From JACDAE01 sp963717195 (GTDB lineage: Bacteria; Chloroflexota; Ktedonobacteria; Ktedonobacterales; Ktedonobacteraceae), in contig CAVQVR010000021.1 of assembly GCA_963717195.1 (NCBI GenBank), forward strand, positions 124,001-188,000: a DNA stretch of 64,000 nt, written 5' to 3'. The notes under the pieces are model-generated. The model ran no database searches. It had not been told where the DNA came from and was given only the letters and a program-made list of their open reading frames with translations. Below, in pieces: positions 8,348-17,866 of the stretch. Every line of letters starts with the position of its first letter. Within the stretch, counting starts at the first letter, position 1. The translations under genes were made by a program, and so were the position numbers.

Positions 8348-9385
8348 CTAGAATACGTTTTGTGCGCTGTTATAGACGTTAAACCAGTCACCATCATAAT
8401 AGGGTGAAAGTATTACGGTTGAGGCCGCAGGATTGTCGGACCAGTCATTATGACCGTTCACGTAACCAAAGTTACCATTAATCGAGATAAACCAGGGACC
8501 TCCACTTGCTCCACCAGTCAAGGTGCAGGGAATGAGAACCCATGTTCCATCATCCAGGCTATAAGGAGTCCCTGTTCCTAGACAATAGTAGATCGACTGG
8601 CCGTTGAATGCGCCTTCGGCTGGATAGCCAAGTGCGATGACGTTCTGACTTGCAGGATAATTATAAGCCCAACCAGAACCACCAGCGAAATCTGTGAGAT
8701 TACCCCGGACATTTGGCCAGACCACGATCTCGCCAAAATCATCTTCGACTGAGCCGGAATAGATCCAGTCATTCGATGCCCATGCCTGACGACCAGACCA
8801 GCAATTGCTGGAGACGATTTGATAATAATATTGTGGGCAGAAGAGCCAGTTGCTATACCATTGGTTCCCTGAACCACGAGCGATGACACAATGGCCGGCA
8901 GTATCAACCGTATTTCTGTTATTACTCACGACTGCTGTACCAGAGCACTGGTAACCGTTCCCATTGCTGTCAGTAAAGAATATCTTTCCGATCGTTGAAT
9001 AAGGGAATATGTTATAGAGACTGGTTGGTAACGGATATGCAGCCGCAAACCTGGTTGTTTTGGGCTTCACAGGTGCATGCGAAGCAGCTGGTCCCCTTTT
9101 AACATTGGTTGCCTCATGAGTTAGTGTCCGTAAGGAAACCACCGGGTTGCTCATAGGACGGGCAGCTTTCATACGTGCAGGAGTCCAGTAAGCTTGTATC
9201 TGCTTACTTGTTTGGGTAACCTGCCTTGCTTGAACTATTTGGCTTCCTGAGGCGGGTACGGTACTGGCGAGTTTCTGATCACCAGTACTATGGGCAGACA
9301 CCATGCTACTATTAATAGCAGTAAACCAGAGAGCCAGAAGTGCTACCACAAGCAATGACCTGAAGCGCTTTGTTTTTCCTGACAT
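8348..9385 (-). CDS. Secreted trypsin-like serine protease (V8/glutamyl endopeptidase-like)
   Basis: Extracellular serine protease of 345 residues. A signal peptide (about 1-31) and a propeptide-like region up to about residue 115 precede the chymotrypsin-fold domain. The triad can be placed at His165 (DTAGHC), Asp216 (EDDFGEI) and Ser294 (GGASGGPW). Several cysteines could form disulfides. The fold and motifs resemble bacterial glutamyl endopeptidases and other secreted trypsin-like peptidases of Ktedonobacteria and actinomycetes. It is flanked by a hairpin terminator and a 450-base upstream gap, so it is probably monocistronic. Confidence 0.88.
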   Translation of the reverse strand: MSGKTKRFRSLLVVALLALWFTAINSSMVSAHSTGDQKLASTVPASGSQIVQARQVTQTSKQIQAYWTPARMKAARPMSNPVVSLRTLTHEATNVKRGPAASHAPVKPKTTRFAAAYPLPTSLYNIFPYSTIGKIFFTDSNGNGYQCSGTAVVSNNRNTVDTAGHCVIARGSGNQWYSNWLFCPQYYYQIVSSNCWSGRQAWASNDWIYSGSVEDDFGEIVVWPNVRGNLTDFAGGSGWAYNYPASQNVIALGYPAEGAFNGQSIYYCLGTGTPYSLDDGTWVLIPCTLTGGASGGPWFISINGNFGYVNGHNDWSDNPAASTVILSPYYDGDWFNVYNSAQNVF

Positions 9386-9839
9386 TGAATCGCGTCCTTT
9401 CTCTTTATCAAATAAATTTCGATATATCGTTTTTATTTACCATCTTGTACATTTTTGTCCCTGGTGAATGTGGAGCCTTTGCTCCTTTTTCCAGTTTTTG
9501 ATGGACTAACTACAAGCTGAATAAATAAAAACTCCTCAGAGATGTATCAAAGTTTGCAGCTCGATAACATCTTCTTCAGACAAAGGAAATCCTGACATTC
9601 TAAATGCTTCAGCCGTACGACGAAAATATTATGCATATGATGTATATGAAAATATAACATCCAGCTGAGCGTTTATGTAATGCAGAGATAGTATACCTTC
9701 AATTCGGCAGATAAGAAGGGTAAAAAGAGGGCAGCTAGAGGGCAGCTAGAGGGCAGCCAGAGGATAAATTGGTAAAAACGGGTACAAACGATCCTTCTCC
9801 ACCACGTCAGGGCGGCATTGTAAAGAGCGCATCTAGATC
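9386..9839. other. Intergenic region with an 11-bp tandem triplication
   Basis: No gene is visible. At 9729-9761 there are three tandem copies of an 11-mer (GGGCAGCTAGA twice, then one copy with a single change). The rest should contain the promoter of the minus-strand protease gene near 9400-9480 and the 3' end of the broken NACHT gene. Confidence 0.5.
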
Positions 9840-10703
9840 TCAATCAGGCTGAAAAGGGCGATTAAAGCTTAGGTGGCGGCGGGCCGATCGGGAATTTTTG
9901 AGGTTTCCGTATATGGTGAAAGATCCAGGCGGGCAAAGTAATCGAGCAAAATACGATGAATAAAGAGGTAGCCTCCACCAACTCGACGTAACAGAATGCG
10001 TTCTACCGCAAAGTCCAGGGAATTCTGGATAATTCAAGGGGGCATTGTGAGTCTTCCAGAGGAGGGCGCGTAACAGGATATGCTGGATCCAGGCATAGCC
10101 ACCGGTGCGTAGTCCGGTAACCAAGAATGTAGAGATCCCGAAAATAACGCCGTAGACTACCATTGCGTTTACAGAATAACCAAAGAGCAAAAAAATCAAG
10201 CTGACAAACAATCCAGCAATACTTGCGTTCATTCCTCCCAAAAAGAGGCTATTTCTGATAGAGCGATGAATGCCTTGATTGGGAGTTACATGGCATTGCT
10301 TATCGAGTACCTCATTAGATAATCCAGCAAAGGCCAGTGCGAAGATACACACGAAGCCTCCTCCAAAGAGCAATCCCATGAGCAGGGCTTGCGGCATGGC
10401 GAAATCAGGTAGAAAGAAGAGCCAGAGGACGAGGCAAAGGATTATTCCCCCTCCCAAACATTGACCAGAGCGTCGTTGCAAGTTTTTCCATGACCAGACA
10501 ACGACCTCGGCAGGCTGGATGATCGTTGGCATTTTCCCAAGCAACATAAAGCCGAGCGTTATGATAAAGGTACTATACAGGCCGAAAGTCAGTCCATCGT
10601 AGATATTACCAAAGGCATTTCCCATAAGCAAGCAGGAAAACAGCCCAAAAGGAAGCCCAAAGCATAGTCCATAGGCAAGCCGACTTTCAGCGCAAGAAAT
10701 CAA
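9840..10703 (-). pseudogene. Membrane portion of a broken HTH-NACHT-membrane protein (fragment 3)
   Basis: Multi-helix hydrophobic segment rich in Gly and Leu, continuing the NACHT protein encoded upstream. The frame is lost again inside it. Around 10000-10020 another frame takes over and reads DFAVERILLRRVGGGYLFIHR followed shortly by LLDYFARL, the typical tail of this protein family, ending near 9869. The tail residues in the present frame (after about LNYPEFPG) are therefore out-of-frame sequence. This fragment begins with TTG at 10703, two bases past the stop of the preceding fragment. It is read as part of one decayed or mis-sequenced gene spanning 9869-12356. Confidence 0.6.
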
Positions 10704-10704
10704 G

Positions 10705-11094
10705 CTATGCTGAAATCCTCCCTATCTGGGAAGTCTCCTGCGATGATTGGCTATGTTTTTGCAGCCGTTTAAGCCATGTAAGAAGAGGACCGTTCACAAT
10801 TACATACAAGATCAGAGCAAGAAGGCCAAATAGCCCACCTTTGAGTAAACCTGCACTGATCCCAAATTTTCTCCAAAAGAAGATTCCATAGTCAATTCCG
10901 CAGCACATCCCTATAATTGGCCCAAAAAGAAGGGCATGTCGGCCATTCGTTTTTTGGGTTAACCAATCAAATTGCAAAGCGTCAATATAAAATACTGTTT
11001 GATCGTGCCATTTCATTTGTTTAGCTAACCAGGAGAGCCAGGCTTGCGTTTGTTCTTGCGAATATGGCTTTTGAGACCCCCGGCGTTGAAACAT
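10705..11094 (-). pseudogene. Middle fragment of the broken HTH-NACHT-membrane protein (fragment 2)
   Basis: This 129-residue frame carries the helical region after the NACHT domain (MFQRRGSQKPYSQEQTQAWL, then KQMKWHDQTVFYIDALQ) and the first membrane helices. Upstream of its first ATG the same frame stays open and reads REHLFHTYVKCMFQRR. That is the natural continuation of the NTPase, so a frameshift near 11130-11160 separates it from the NACHT frame. It overlaps the out-of-frame end of fragment 1 (11025-11094) and stops at 10705, where a second frame change leads into fragment 3. Confidence 0.6.
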
Positions 11095-12356
11095 ACACTT
11101 AACGTATGTATGAAAAAGATGTTCCCGCTTCTCCTGAGAGTTCCTTGAAAGATGAGATCGTCTAGATGTCCTTCTTGAGAGGTCAGAATCAAAATACTCA
11201 ACATCAAAGGAGTTTTTACCAGATCCTGTAATTCAGAATCGGCAGTAAGAACCTGGCGCAAGAGTGCAAGTTTTTCTCCTCCACTATTCAAATATGCATC
11301 GATCTGTTGAGGTGTCAATGCCTGCACGATGATTGCACTATGCAGCAAAATACTGGTTTTCTGGCTGAGATACTCTGCCTTTCGGCAACAAATAACCAGG
11401 GGAACAAGACCATGGGTTTCGCGATAGCTATTGAGAGTATTTATACATTCCTCACGTGCAGCTGCGTCTACTTCGTCAAGCCCATCAAGCAGCAGAAGGA
11501 GTTCGTCCTGCTCAACCCACGCTTGCCCAATTTGACGTGGCACCTGGTACTTCGTAGTGAGTTCCTCAACGAGCCAGAGGGAGAGCGGTTGGCGTTTAAC
11601 TGCCCATGAAGAGAGATTGAACACAACAGGTATAGGATGTGCTTCATCTTGTGTTGCCCGTTCTAAAAGAACTCTGGCCAGTTCAAGGAGCAAAGTTGTC
11701 TTGCCCGCGCCGGGCTCTCCAAGAATTAACAGTTCTCCATTGGAGGAATCATACACCTGGGTAATAGAAGTACCATGTGGCAGTTCACTTGCCTGCACAC
11801 CTGCTTCCTGGACAACAAGCTGCCAGGGATTCTCTACCAGATGAGGAGCTTCATGAAGTTCCAACCCCAGAAGAGAGGCGTTTTGCAAAGAATGTTCAAG
11901 CAGTCCCTTGATCCAGAAATGCCTGACACGGTCAAGCATGCGCTGGCGATTTGTATCTTTCGTCGTATTGTGAGCTAATTGCTTTGTAGAATGTTGCAAA
12001 GAAGAATTTGAAACTTCGCTGTCAATCGGTGCTGGGAGCATGTCGGGAACGGAGGGCTCTCCTGATCGGGCGGGATCGTTTTTTTGTGTGGATTGCTTCT
12101 CGGGCACCTTTTTGTAGAGCTCTTTGAGCAATCCAAGTTCTTCAGCATTTTTTGCGAAGAGCTGACATAACTTCTGGCGATATTCCGAGCCAGGAAAGAC
12201 ATCACCACGCTCCCATCGCCTCACTAAACGTACATCCGGGCATGCAATACGGTCGGCCACATCTTTGAATGACCAGCCGCGCAAAGCGCGCTCACGCTTT
12301 AACAGATCATTTGGACAAACTTTAACCTCAAAGGATTGGTCTTCCATGACGTTTCT
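11025..12356 (-). pseudogene. HTH-NACHT NTPase, N-terminal portion of a broken gene (fragment 1)
   Basis: STAND-class NTPase. An N-terminal Xre-like helix-turn-helix (LKRERALRGWSFKDVADRIA) is followed by a linker and a NACHT domain. That domain has Walker A LGEPGAGKTTLL, Walker B LLLLLDGLDEVD and the sensor region LVPLVICCRKAEY. Proteins of this layout are numerous in Ktedonobacteria and are thought to be signalling or conflict-related ATPases. After SQEGHLDDL the frame departs from the family sequence, so about the last 40 residues are spurious. The ATG codon at 12356-12348 region (MEDQS) is close to the first start; a longer start at 12371 is also possible. With at least three frame changes across the locus I treat it as a pseudogene, or as a sequence-error victim. 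Confidence 0.65.
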
Positions 12357-12371
12357 ATTTCCCCTCTTCAT

Positions 12372-12928
12372 TTATCTCAAACAGCTTCGCCATCTTCTCA
12401 GTGTAGCCGTCAATAAAACAAACATTTATTTCTTTCTACTACGTTGCTGGTTACTCCTATCCCGATGCTTTAAGCAGCTCGTCGATCCGTAATAGATGAT
12501 GCGCCAATATGGAGTATATAATGAATCCAAGAATTAAGACAAGGAAAGGACCAGAAATAAAATATCTTAATGGCATGATGAGAAACAGAAAGGAAGAAGT
12601 GTTTGTGTGGCTCTTGTAGATATAAGCAGGAATCATCGGCGGCGCTGGTGTGATATGGGGAATGTGACAACCGGGCAAAAGCGTGGCGGCATTACAAGCA
12701 TAAGAAACATTCCCGAGCTGGTGGACCGTTAAATGAAGCTTGACAATCCACTGGCTCGGGAAGCGCATAAGAAGCTCTAAAAGGTTGCCTGACCTGTACT
12801 GGTATCAATTATCCAGGAGGCGTGGAAAGTGGGCATTGAAAGGGATGTTCCTTGCATATCAATATTCTCCTTTGGAGTCCATAATCTTTATGGCTCGTGA
12901 GCACAAACCTTTTTTGCCACTGAGAGTG
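12372..12928. other. Intergenic region, no convincing gene
   Basis: About 550 bases between the NACHT gene start and the beta-helix gene stop. A minus-strand open frame (12457-12768) could encode a short hydrophobic peptide with an isoleucine/leucine-rich segment, but it has no ribosome site and no recognisable family. I see no RNA gene. The promoter of the NACHT gene should lie near 12370-12450. Confidence 0.4.
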
Positions 12929-14491
12929 CTATTGCGCTGCTCCAATGCTGGGACTTCCAGCAGGTAGTGCCGTTCCAAAGAAATCTATGCCGCCGTTGTT
13001 GGAGATGGCGGTTCCGGCGTTCTTAAGCGGCGAATTGGACTGTAGTTTGTAGCCACTCAATGTGCCAATCCCTGATCCGCCCGTCCCCGGATCGACAAGT
13101 CCTGGTCCGGAAGTAACCGCATGGCTATCTCCACCGGTTCCTTTAGGAACGGCGACACCATAATAGGCATTGTAGGCGTACTCCATTCCTGCGAATAAGT
13201 CGAGCCGGGCACCAGATTGAGCTGAGTAGAAAATGTTGTTACGCAAGTACCAACTTCCGGTCAGATTATCGTAATTTCTAAAATACACCAGCACCGGTTT
13301 TGTGGTCTTGTTGTAGATGGTGTTATTGTAGAAATAAACAGGACCCTTTTTGTTCCCGATATCCAGCACACGATTTTTGTTGTTCTGGAAAATGTTGTAA
13401 CGGATGACGTAATTCATGCCGAAATTAGCACCGTAGAGCAACATGCCGGTGTTGTTATTGTGAATATAGTTGTACTGAACGGTGATATTGGTGGTTCCTA
13501 AGTCCGGATCTATCGCGTTGCTATCGCCGCCACCAGCTTTTACCACGACGCCGGAAATTTCGTTATGTTGAACGGTAATGTTGTCTCCATACTCCATCTC
13601 GACACCACTGGTGCCCGCCCCCACACTGACATTAGAGTCAATGAGCGCGTTCTGTGCGCCAGCCAGGAAAATGGTATCACAGGCATTGGGATCAGACGTA
13701 TGGTTGAGGTAATTTCCGCGAATGATAATGTTGGTGTTTGGATACCAGTTACTGTCAGTTGCACTGGATCGAGACCACCAGTTGGAAGCTTGCTTGATAA
13801 TGATGCTGCCGAAGGAATTATTGGTAAAGGTACTGTTCTCAATCAAGATGTCGTTGAACTTCGTTTTTACCGAGTTCGTTGTTTGAACCTGGAAAACGAT
13901 GCCACCTGTCTTCTTAGCGGCGTCGATCCCGACGTTTTTAATCCATTTCACTTCGCCGGTCACATTATGGACATTCAGGCTGTGGAAATAGAAGTGATTT
14001 AAAACGCCGGCATCCTGGCCCAAAACATACACTCCCTGGTAATCGCCCAGCGAGGAGGCGGTATTGGTCACTTCGAGATTACTGACATCCCAATACTGCT
14101 GATTAAAGAAGTAAACGGCGCTATGATGTGCACCGCCTTCCGCGATGAGTGGCTTCTGTCCGCTGCCATACATATCAATATAAATGGGATTGCCAGATAT
14201 ACCTGACCCTTTGGGAACAAGTTGCTGACCAGTCCACTTGCTACCAGCCTTGAGTAGAATATGGTCACCAGCCTGGAAGGTTTCCTGGTCCAGTCTAGTT
14301 AAACTCTGCCATGGAGTGCTAGCAGAGATGCCATTGTTACTATCATTCCCGCCAACAGAGTCGACATAAAATGTTGTCGCTGAACGCGCCATCGTTATCT
14401 GAGGCGAGGAAAGGAGAAAAAGCGAAATCGCGGCCACAAGAAGCGGGAATAGGATGCATCTTGACCATGTGGAAGTGGAAATAGTTTTCAT
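12929..14491 (-). CDS. Secreted right-handed parallel beta-helix protein
   Basis: Extracellular protein of 520 residues, probably acting on or binding polysaccharide. A signal peptide (about 1-34, ending near TMARSATTFYVDS) is followed by the opening typical of pectate-lyase-like proteins (DSVGGNDSNNGISASTPWQSL). Many Asn-rich beta-helix turns come next (NNSFGS, YNYIHNNNTG, NNIFYS) and the C-terminus GSPSIGAAQ is common in this family. No catalytic residues can be assigned, so lyase activity is possible but unproven. The start ATG 14491 is chosen because it begins the signal peptide; the frame is open further upstream but without similarity. Confidence 0.82.
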   Translation of the reverse strand: MKTISTSTWSRCILFPLLVAAISLFLLSSPQITMARSATTFYVDSVGGNDSNNGISASTPWQSLTRLDQETFQAGDHILLKAGSKWTGQQLVPKGSGISGNPIYIDMYGSGQKPLIAEGGAHHSAVYFFNQQYWDVSNLEVTNTASSLGDYQGVYVLGQDAGVLNHFYFHSLNVHNVTGEVKWIKNVGIDAAKKTGGIVFQVQTTNSVKTKFNDILIENSTFTNNSFGSIIIKQASNWWSRSSATDSNWYPNTNIIIRGNYLNHTSDPNACDTIFLAGAQNALIDSNVSVGAGTSGVEMEYGDNITVQHNEISGVVVKAGGGDSNAIDPDLGTTNITVQYNYIHNNNTGMLLYGANFGMNYVIRYNIFQNNKNRVLDIGNKKGPVYFYNNTIYNKTTKPVLVYFRNYDNLTGSWYLRNNIFYSAQSGARLDLFAGMEYAYNAYYGVAVPKGTGGDSHAVTSGPGLVDPGTGGSGIGTLSGYKLQSNSPLKNAGTAISNNGGIDFFGTALPAGSPSIGAAQ

Positions 14492-14807
14492 GTTTCGCGA
14501 AACCTCGTGCCTTTCAAAATGTGGGAAACGTTTTCTACACAAAAGAGCACAAAGGTGTTTGCGGGCGACCGTGCCCAATATATTCGTGGCCAGGGAGGAA
14601 CGTCCATGTTCCACTTCCTTTCGTGGGAGGCCCAATGCAGTATTTAGAGTTGCTGACGAGGTGATTGTCATACATAATGACAATATCAGTATAGGCAAAA
14701 AGGAGGTGCATGTCAAGGTGACGCCCCTACCCACGATTGGATGAAGTCTGCAAAATCTGATGACCACCCTTTGGGTAGAGTTTCCATCCTCTGACCTTGC
14801 CGGTTTA
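14492..14807. other. Intergenic region upstream of the beta-helix gene
   Basis: About 315 bases with no gene I accept. It contains a fragment of the window-wide repeat (GACGCCCCTACCC near 14721) and should hold the promoter and leader of the beta-helix gene. Nothing else is recognised. Confidence 0.4.
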
Positions 14808-15479
14808 CTAACGAGAACGGGGGCGATCAAGTGCAGGCGAGGTAAACGCGGCACCTACGATATGATCGGCCTCAGGTCTACTACCAAGTGTCCATAATAG
14901 CAATGCAATAATAACCACAAGGACGCCAGCAATCGTTATGGCAAGCTGTAGCATCATGCCGATAAAGGCCAGGAGGAGACCAGCTGCAGTTACTAAAGGC
15001 CAGATACTCGGCGCAGTATGTTTCCTGTAAGTTGCCAGAAGAAGTTCTTCGGCTCTGGCCTCAAGAGCCGCTTCGTCGGCAGCGCGAACGAGCAAAAACT
15101 GGTCGAGAGTTTTGTGCAAGATGCGGGCATCAAATGGTTTGGTCAGGTATTTTATAGATGATGAGGTGGCTACTGCCAACTGAGTTGCCCCTATCGAGGA
15201 TGGATACTCCCAGGCCAGCAGAATGGTTGGTAGAGTGGAGAAGTGTGGACCTGCGAGGAGAGCATAAGCTGATGAGAGAAAAGTGCGGTTACGCCCTGCC
15301 CCCCCATCCAGATCAAGCACAAGCAGATCGAGCTGTTGTACCTCAAGAGAGGGCAGATGTGCAGGAGAATTTGCCTCAATGACGCTCATACCACGATGTT
15401 CTAACCCGAGGGCGATGAGACGGCGCAACGCTGCATCAGGCTCAATGAGCAGGACGATTGGCTTCTTCTCGCTAGACAT
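14808..15479 (-). CDS. Response-regulator receiver fused to a cytochrome oxidase subunit IV-like membrane hairpin
   Basis: A 223-residue protein. Residues about 7-130 form a receiver domain with the acidic pair Glu13/Asp15, phospho-acceptor Asp56 (LLVLDLDGG) and the conserved Lys in YLTKPFD. After a helical linker come two membrane helices introduced by APSIWPL. This hairpin aligns without gaps over 42 residues with the small membrane protein at 19193-19567 in the oxidase operon (16 identities, including PSIWPL, GV, VI and the final W-x-L). It is the last gene of the block, after the histidine kinase, and is a plausible phospho-partner of that kinase at the membrane. There is no DNA-binding output domain. 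The start is the ATG at 15479. Confidence 0.8.
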   Translation of the reverse strand: MSSEKKPIVLLIEPDAALRRLIALGLEHRGMSVIEANSPAHLPSLEVQQLDLLVLDLDGGAGRNRTFLSSAYALLAGPHFSTLPTILLAWEYPSSIGATQLAVATSSSIKYLTKPFDARILHKTLDQFLLVRAADEAALEARAEELLLATYRKHTAPSIWPLVTAAGLLLAFIGMMLQLAITIAGVLVVIIALLLWTLGSRPEADHIVGAAFTSPALDRPRSR

Positions 15480-15661
15480 ATATAGCTCCTTCACACTCTC
15501 ATCAATTCCATATTCACACATTGAGCATATACGTTCTACATTACAAAAAGTTTCTACCTTAGGGTGCACACCTTACAGAAACCTTAACAGATTTGTACCA
15601 ACAAATAAGCCCGTCCTACCCGGGTGTAAGGGCCAGGTTTACAGCGCCCACGCGGTAAAAG

Positions 15662-17647
15662 TTACATCTTCGCCAGTTTATAGCCAACGTCGGGCACGGT
15701 AAGGATATATTTGGGGTGGCGCAAATCGGCCTCAATCTTACGACGCAGGCGACTGATATAGACCCAGATGAAATCGACATCGCGGTTGTACTCAGGCCCC
15801 CATACCTTTTCGAGCAGGAGTTCGTGCGTGACAACCATACCAACGTTTTGAGCAAGGACACTGAGAAGTCTGTACTCGGTACGACTCAACTGCACAGGTT
15901 CGCCCTTCATTGTCACAAGGTGTTGTGCGTGGTCGATGGCAAGGTCACCGGTAGTGAAAATACTTTGAACCGGGGCCGAGTGCTCAGTAGATGAGGCATG
16001 ACGACGCAAAAGGGCACGTACGCGAGCAAGCAGTTCTTTCATGCCAAACGGTTTGATGACCAGGTCATCGCTGCCCATGTCAAAAAGGTGCACACGTTCG
16101 TCTTCGTCACAATCTTCGCAGAGCATGATCACAGGGATCTGGGAGAATTCGCGCAGGCGTTGCAATAATTCGATGCCGCTCATATCGGTGAGGCGCGTCG
16201 AGAGCAGAATGACATCAGGCTCTTCTAGATCCAACTGGCGCAAGAACTGGACACCATGGTTGACAGTGTGTACACGATATTGCTGCTCCTCCAGATTAGC
16301 ACGCAGGTAACGCGTCATACGAGGATCATTCTCGGCCAATAGGACATGCACACGCCGATCCGACTTAAGTAAAACCGCTCGTGAAGGAGTCTGTTGTCTG
16401 GTAGGAAGATTGCTGGTTATGTCGGTCACAATGGTAGCAGTCTGGGCCATTGCAGAAACGTGGGAGGTGAAAGGCAGCGTGAAATAGAAAGCAGAGCCCT
16501 GTCCTGCCCCCAGTGAATCGGCCCATATCTTGCCGCCGTGAGCTTCAATTGTCGCTCGTGCCGAAGCGAGACCCAGGCCACTGCTATTACTAGACTCGTC
16601 TCCTTGCTGAATGCGATAGAAACGATCAAAGATCGGCTCCAGATGCTCTGATGCAATACCGATACCTTCATCAATGATGCCGATACGCAACTCTGCGTCA
16701 TTGGTCTCTACCTTTATGGTAATGGTGGTGCCGGGAGGGGAATATGTTAAGGCATTGTTGAGGAGATGGTTTAATGTCTGCTCAATCCGCATAGCATCAC
16801 AGACTACAGGCGGAACTGGTTTAGGAAGTTCTAGAATAAAATAGTGGTCAGACGCCTGTACCTGTCGACGTTGAAGGAGTTGTTGCAGCAGCTCGGGTAT
16901 GCGAACCTGAGCGAGACGGAGAGTTTGCGCACCGGCATCCAGACGCCATACATCCAGCAGTGTATTAAGTACATCATGAAGACGATCAGACTGGGTATCG
17001 ATCATCTGGAGCATCTCACGCTGCATGGCCGGATCCCAGCGAGCAGAACTGCCCAGTAGAGTCGTAGCGCAACCTTTGATGATGGCAAGGGGTGTTTTCA
17101 GTTCATGTGCCGCCAGAGCCAGCGTTTCGCCACGAGATTCAATGAGCGAACGTTCTAATGTGATGTCATCGAAGAGGACGCCGCGCCCCAACAAAATCCC
17201 CTTATTATCGCGGACCGGGAAACTGCGTACACGCAACCAGCGCACGGCTGCGTCAGTGAGCGCAACATCAGTCGAAATTTCTTCTTCGGGATGTTGCCAC
17301 ACGTGATCTAGCTCGGAACGTGCAATTTGCGGTTCAGAAGTGAGAGAAAGCAGATGTTTGCGCATATCAAAATCGTGCTCGGCAACAAGCTCCTGTTTAT
17401 TTATACGCAATAAGCGTAGAGCACTTGGATTGGTATAAATTACGTGTTGCTGGTTGAGCAGCATAAAGCCGCTGCTCATACTCGCGCATATCTCAGAGAG
17501 GATATGATATTCACGGGTGAAGGCGGCAGGAACCCTCTCTACGTTTTTTTCTGTTTGCTGTGTAGGGATTTCGCTGTTCACTGCGTCTGATTGCGATTGT
17601 CTGGCACGGAGTTGATTAGCATTGCCCGCGTCGCCTTTGAAGTGCAT
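15662..17647 (-). CDS. PAS histidine kinase fused to a degenerate receiver and OmpR-type winged helix
   Basis: Soluble hybrid signalling protein with no membrane helix. Numbering follows the longest frame, from 17725. Order: PAS-like domain (about 72-195), HisKA with H-box ALAAHELKTPL (His207), HATPase with N-box HLLNNALTYSP, DEGIGI and GLGLASA, receiver (about 458-575), and OmpR/PhoB winged helix (about 590-687). In the receiver the phospho-acceptor aspartate is replaced by Ser509 (ILLSTRLTDMSG), while Lys558 is kept. The DNA-binding part therefore cannot be switched by normal Asp phosphorylation. The kinase may instead phosphorylate the neighbouring receiver-membrane protein. I prefer the start ATG 17647 because the longer frame runs through a repeat element (17713-17740). 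It lies downstream of the caa3 oxidase genes. Confidence 0.85.
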   Translation of the reverse strand: MHFKGDAGNANQLRARQSQSDAVNSEIPTQQTEKNVERVPAAFTREYHILSEICASMSSGFMLLNQQHVIYTNPSALRLLRINKQELVAEHDFDMRKHLLSLTSEPQIARSELDHVWQHPEEEISTDVALTDAAVRWLRVRSFPVRDNKGILLGRGVLFDDITLERSLIESRGETLALAAHELKTPLAIIKGCATTLLGSSARWDPAMQREMLQMIDTQSDRLHDVLNTLLDVWRLDAGAQTLRLAQVRIPELLQQLLQRRQVQASDHYFILELPKPVPPVVCDAMRIEQTLNHLLNNALTYSPPGTTITIKVETNDAELRIGIIDEGIGIASEHLEPIFDRFYRIQQGDESSNSSGLGLASARATIEAHGGKIWADSLGAGQGSAFYFTLPFTSHVSAMAQTATIVTDITSNLPTRQQTPSRAVLLKSDRRVHVLLAENDPRMTRYLRANLEEQQYRVHTVNHGVQFLRQLDLEEPDVILLSTRLTDMSGIELLQRLREFSQIPVIMLCEDCDEDERVHLFDMGSDDLVIKPFGMKELLARVRALLRRHASSTEHSAPVQSIFTTGDLAIDHAQHLVTMKGEPVQLSRTEYRLLSVLAQNVGMVVTHELLLEKVWGPEYNRDVDFIWVYISRLRRKIEADLRHPKYILTVPDVGYKLAKM

Positions 17648-17712
17648 CCGAAAACTACCCTTTCCCGCCTGTCTTTTGTGATGTTTTTTTGCCGTGCAGA
17701 ACGTTAAAACAG

Positions 17713-17740
17713 GTAGGGACCACATTTATGGCGTCCTGCG
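17713..17740. repeat. GTAGGGAC-type repeat copy
   Basis: GTAGGGACC, then an ACATTTATGG core and CGTCC, matching the layout of the intergenic repeat family. It lies just upstream of the histidine kinase gene, and its presence argues against the longer start for that gene. Confidence 0.5.
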
Positions 17741-17866
17741 CTTCATCGGCCTGTATGATTACTCCTTCTTACTGGATGATGGATCCAGTTGAGCGCAAGG
17801 ATAATCCCTACACATCTATTTTAGCAAAAAGAGTCAACAGCGAGAAAGAAAAGGGACCAATAGCTA

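Noticed and set aside
12457..12768. Short hydrophobic minus-strand frame as a gene
   Set aside because: No ribosome site, no family resemblance, and the first third looks like random sequence.
17648..17725. Longer N-terminus for the histidine kinase
   Set aside because: The extra codons pass through a repeat-family copy, and the shorter start matches the beginning of predicted structure better.
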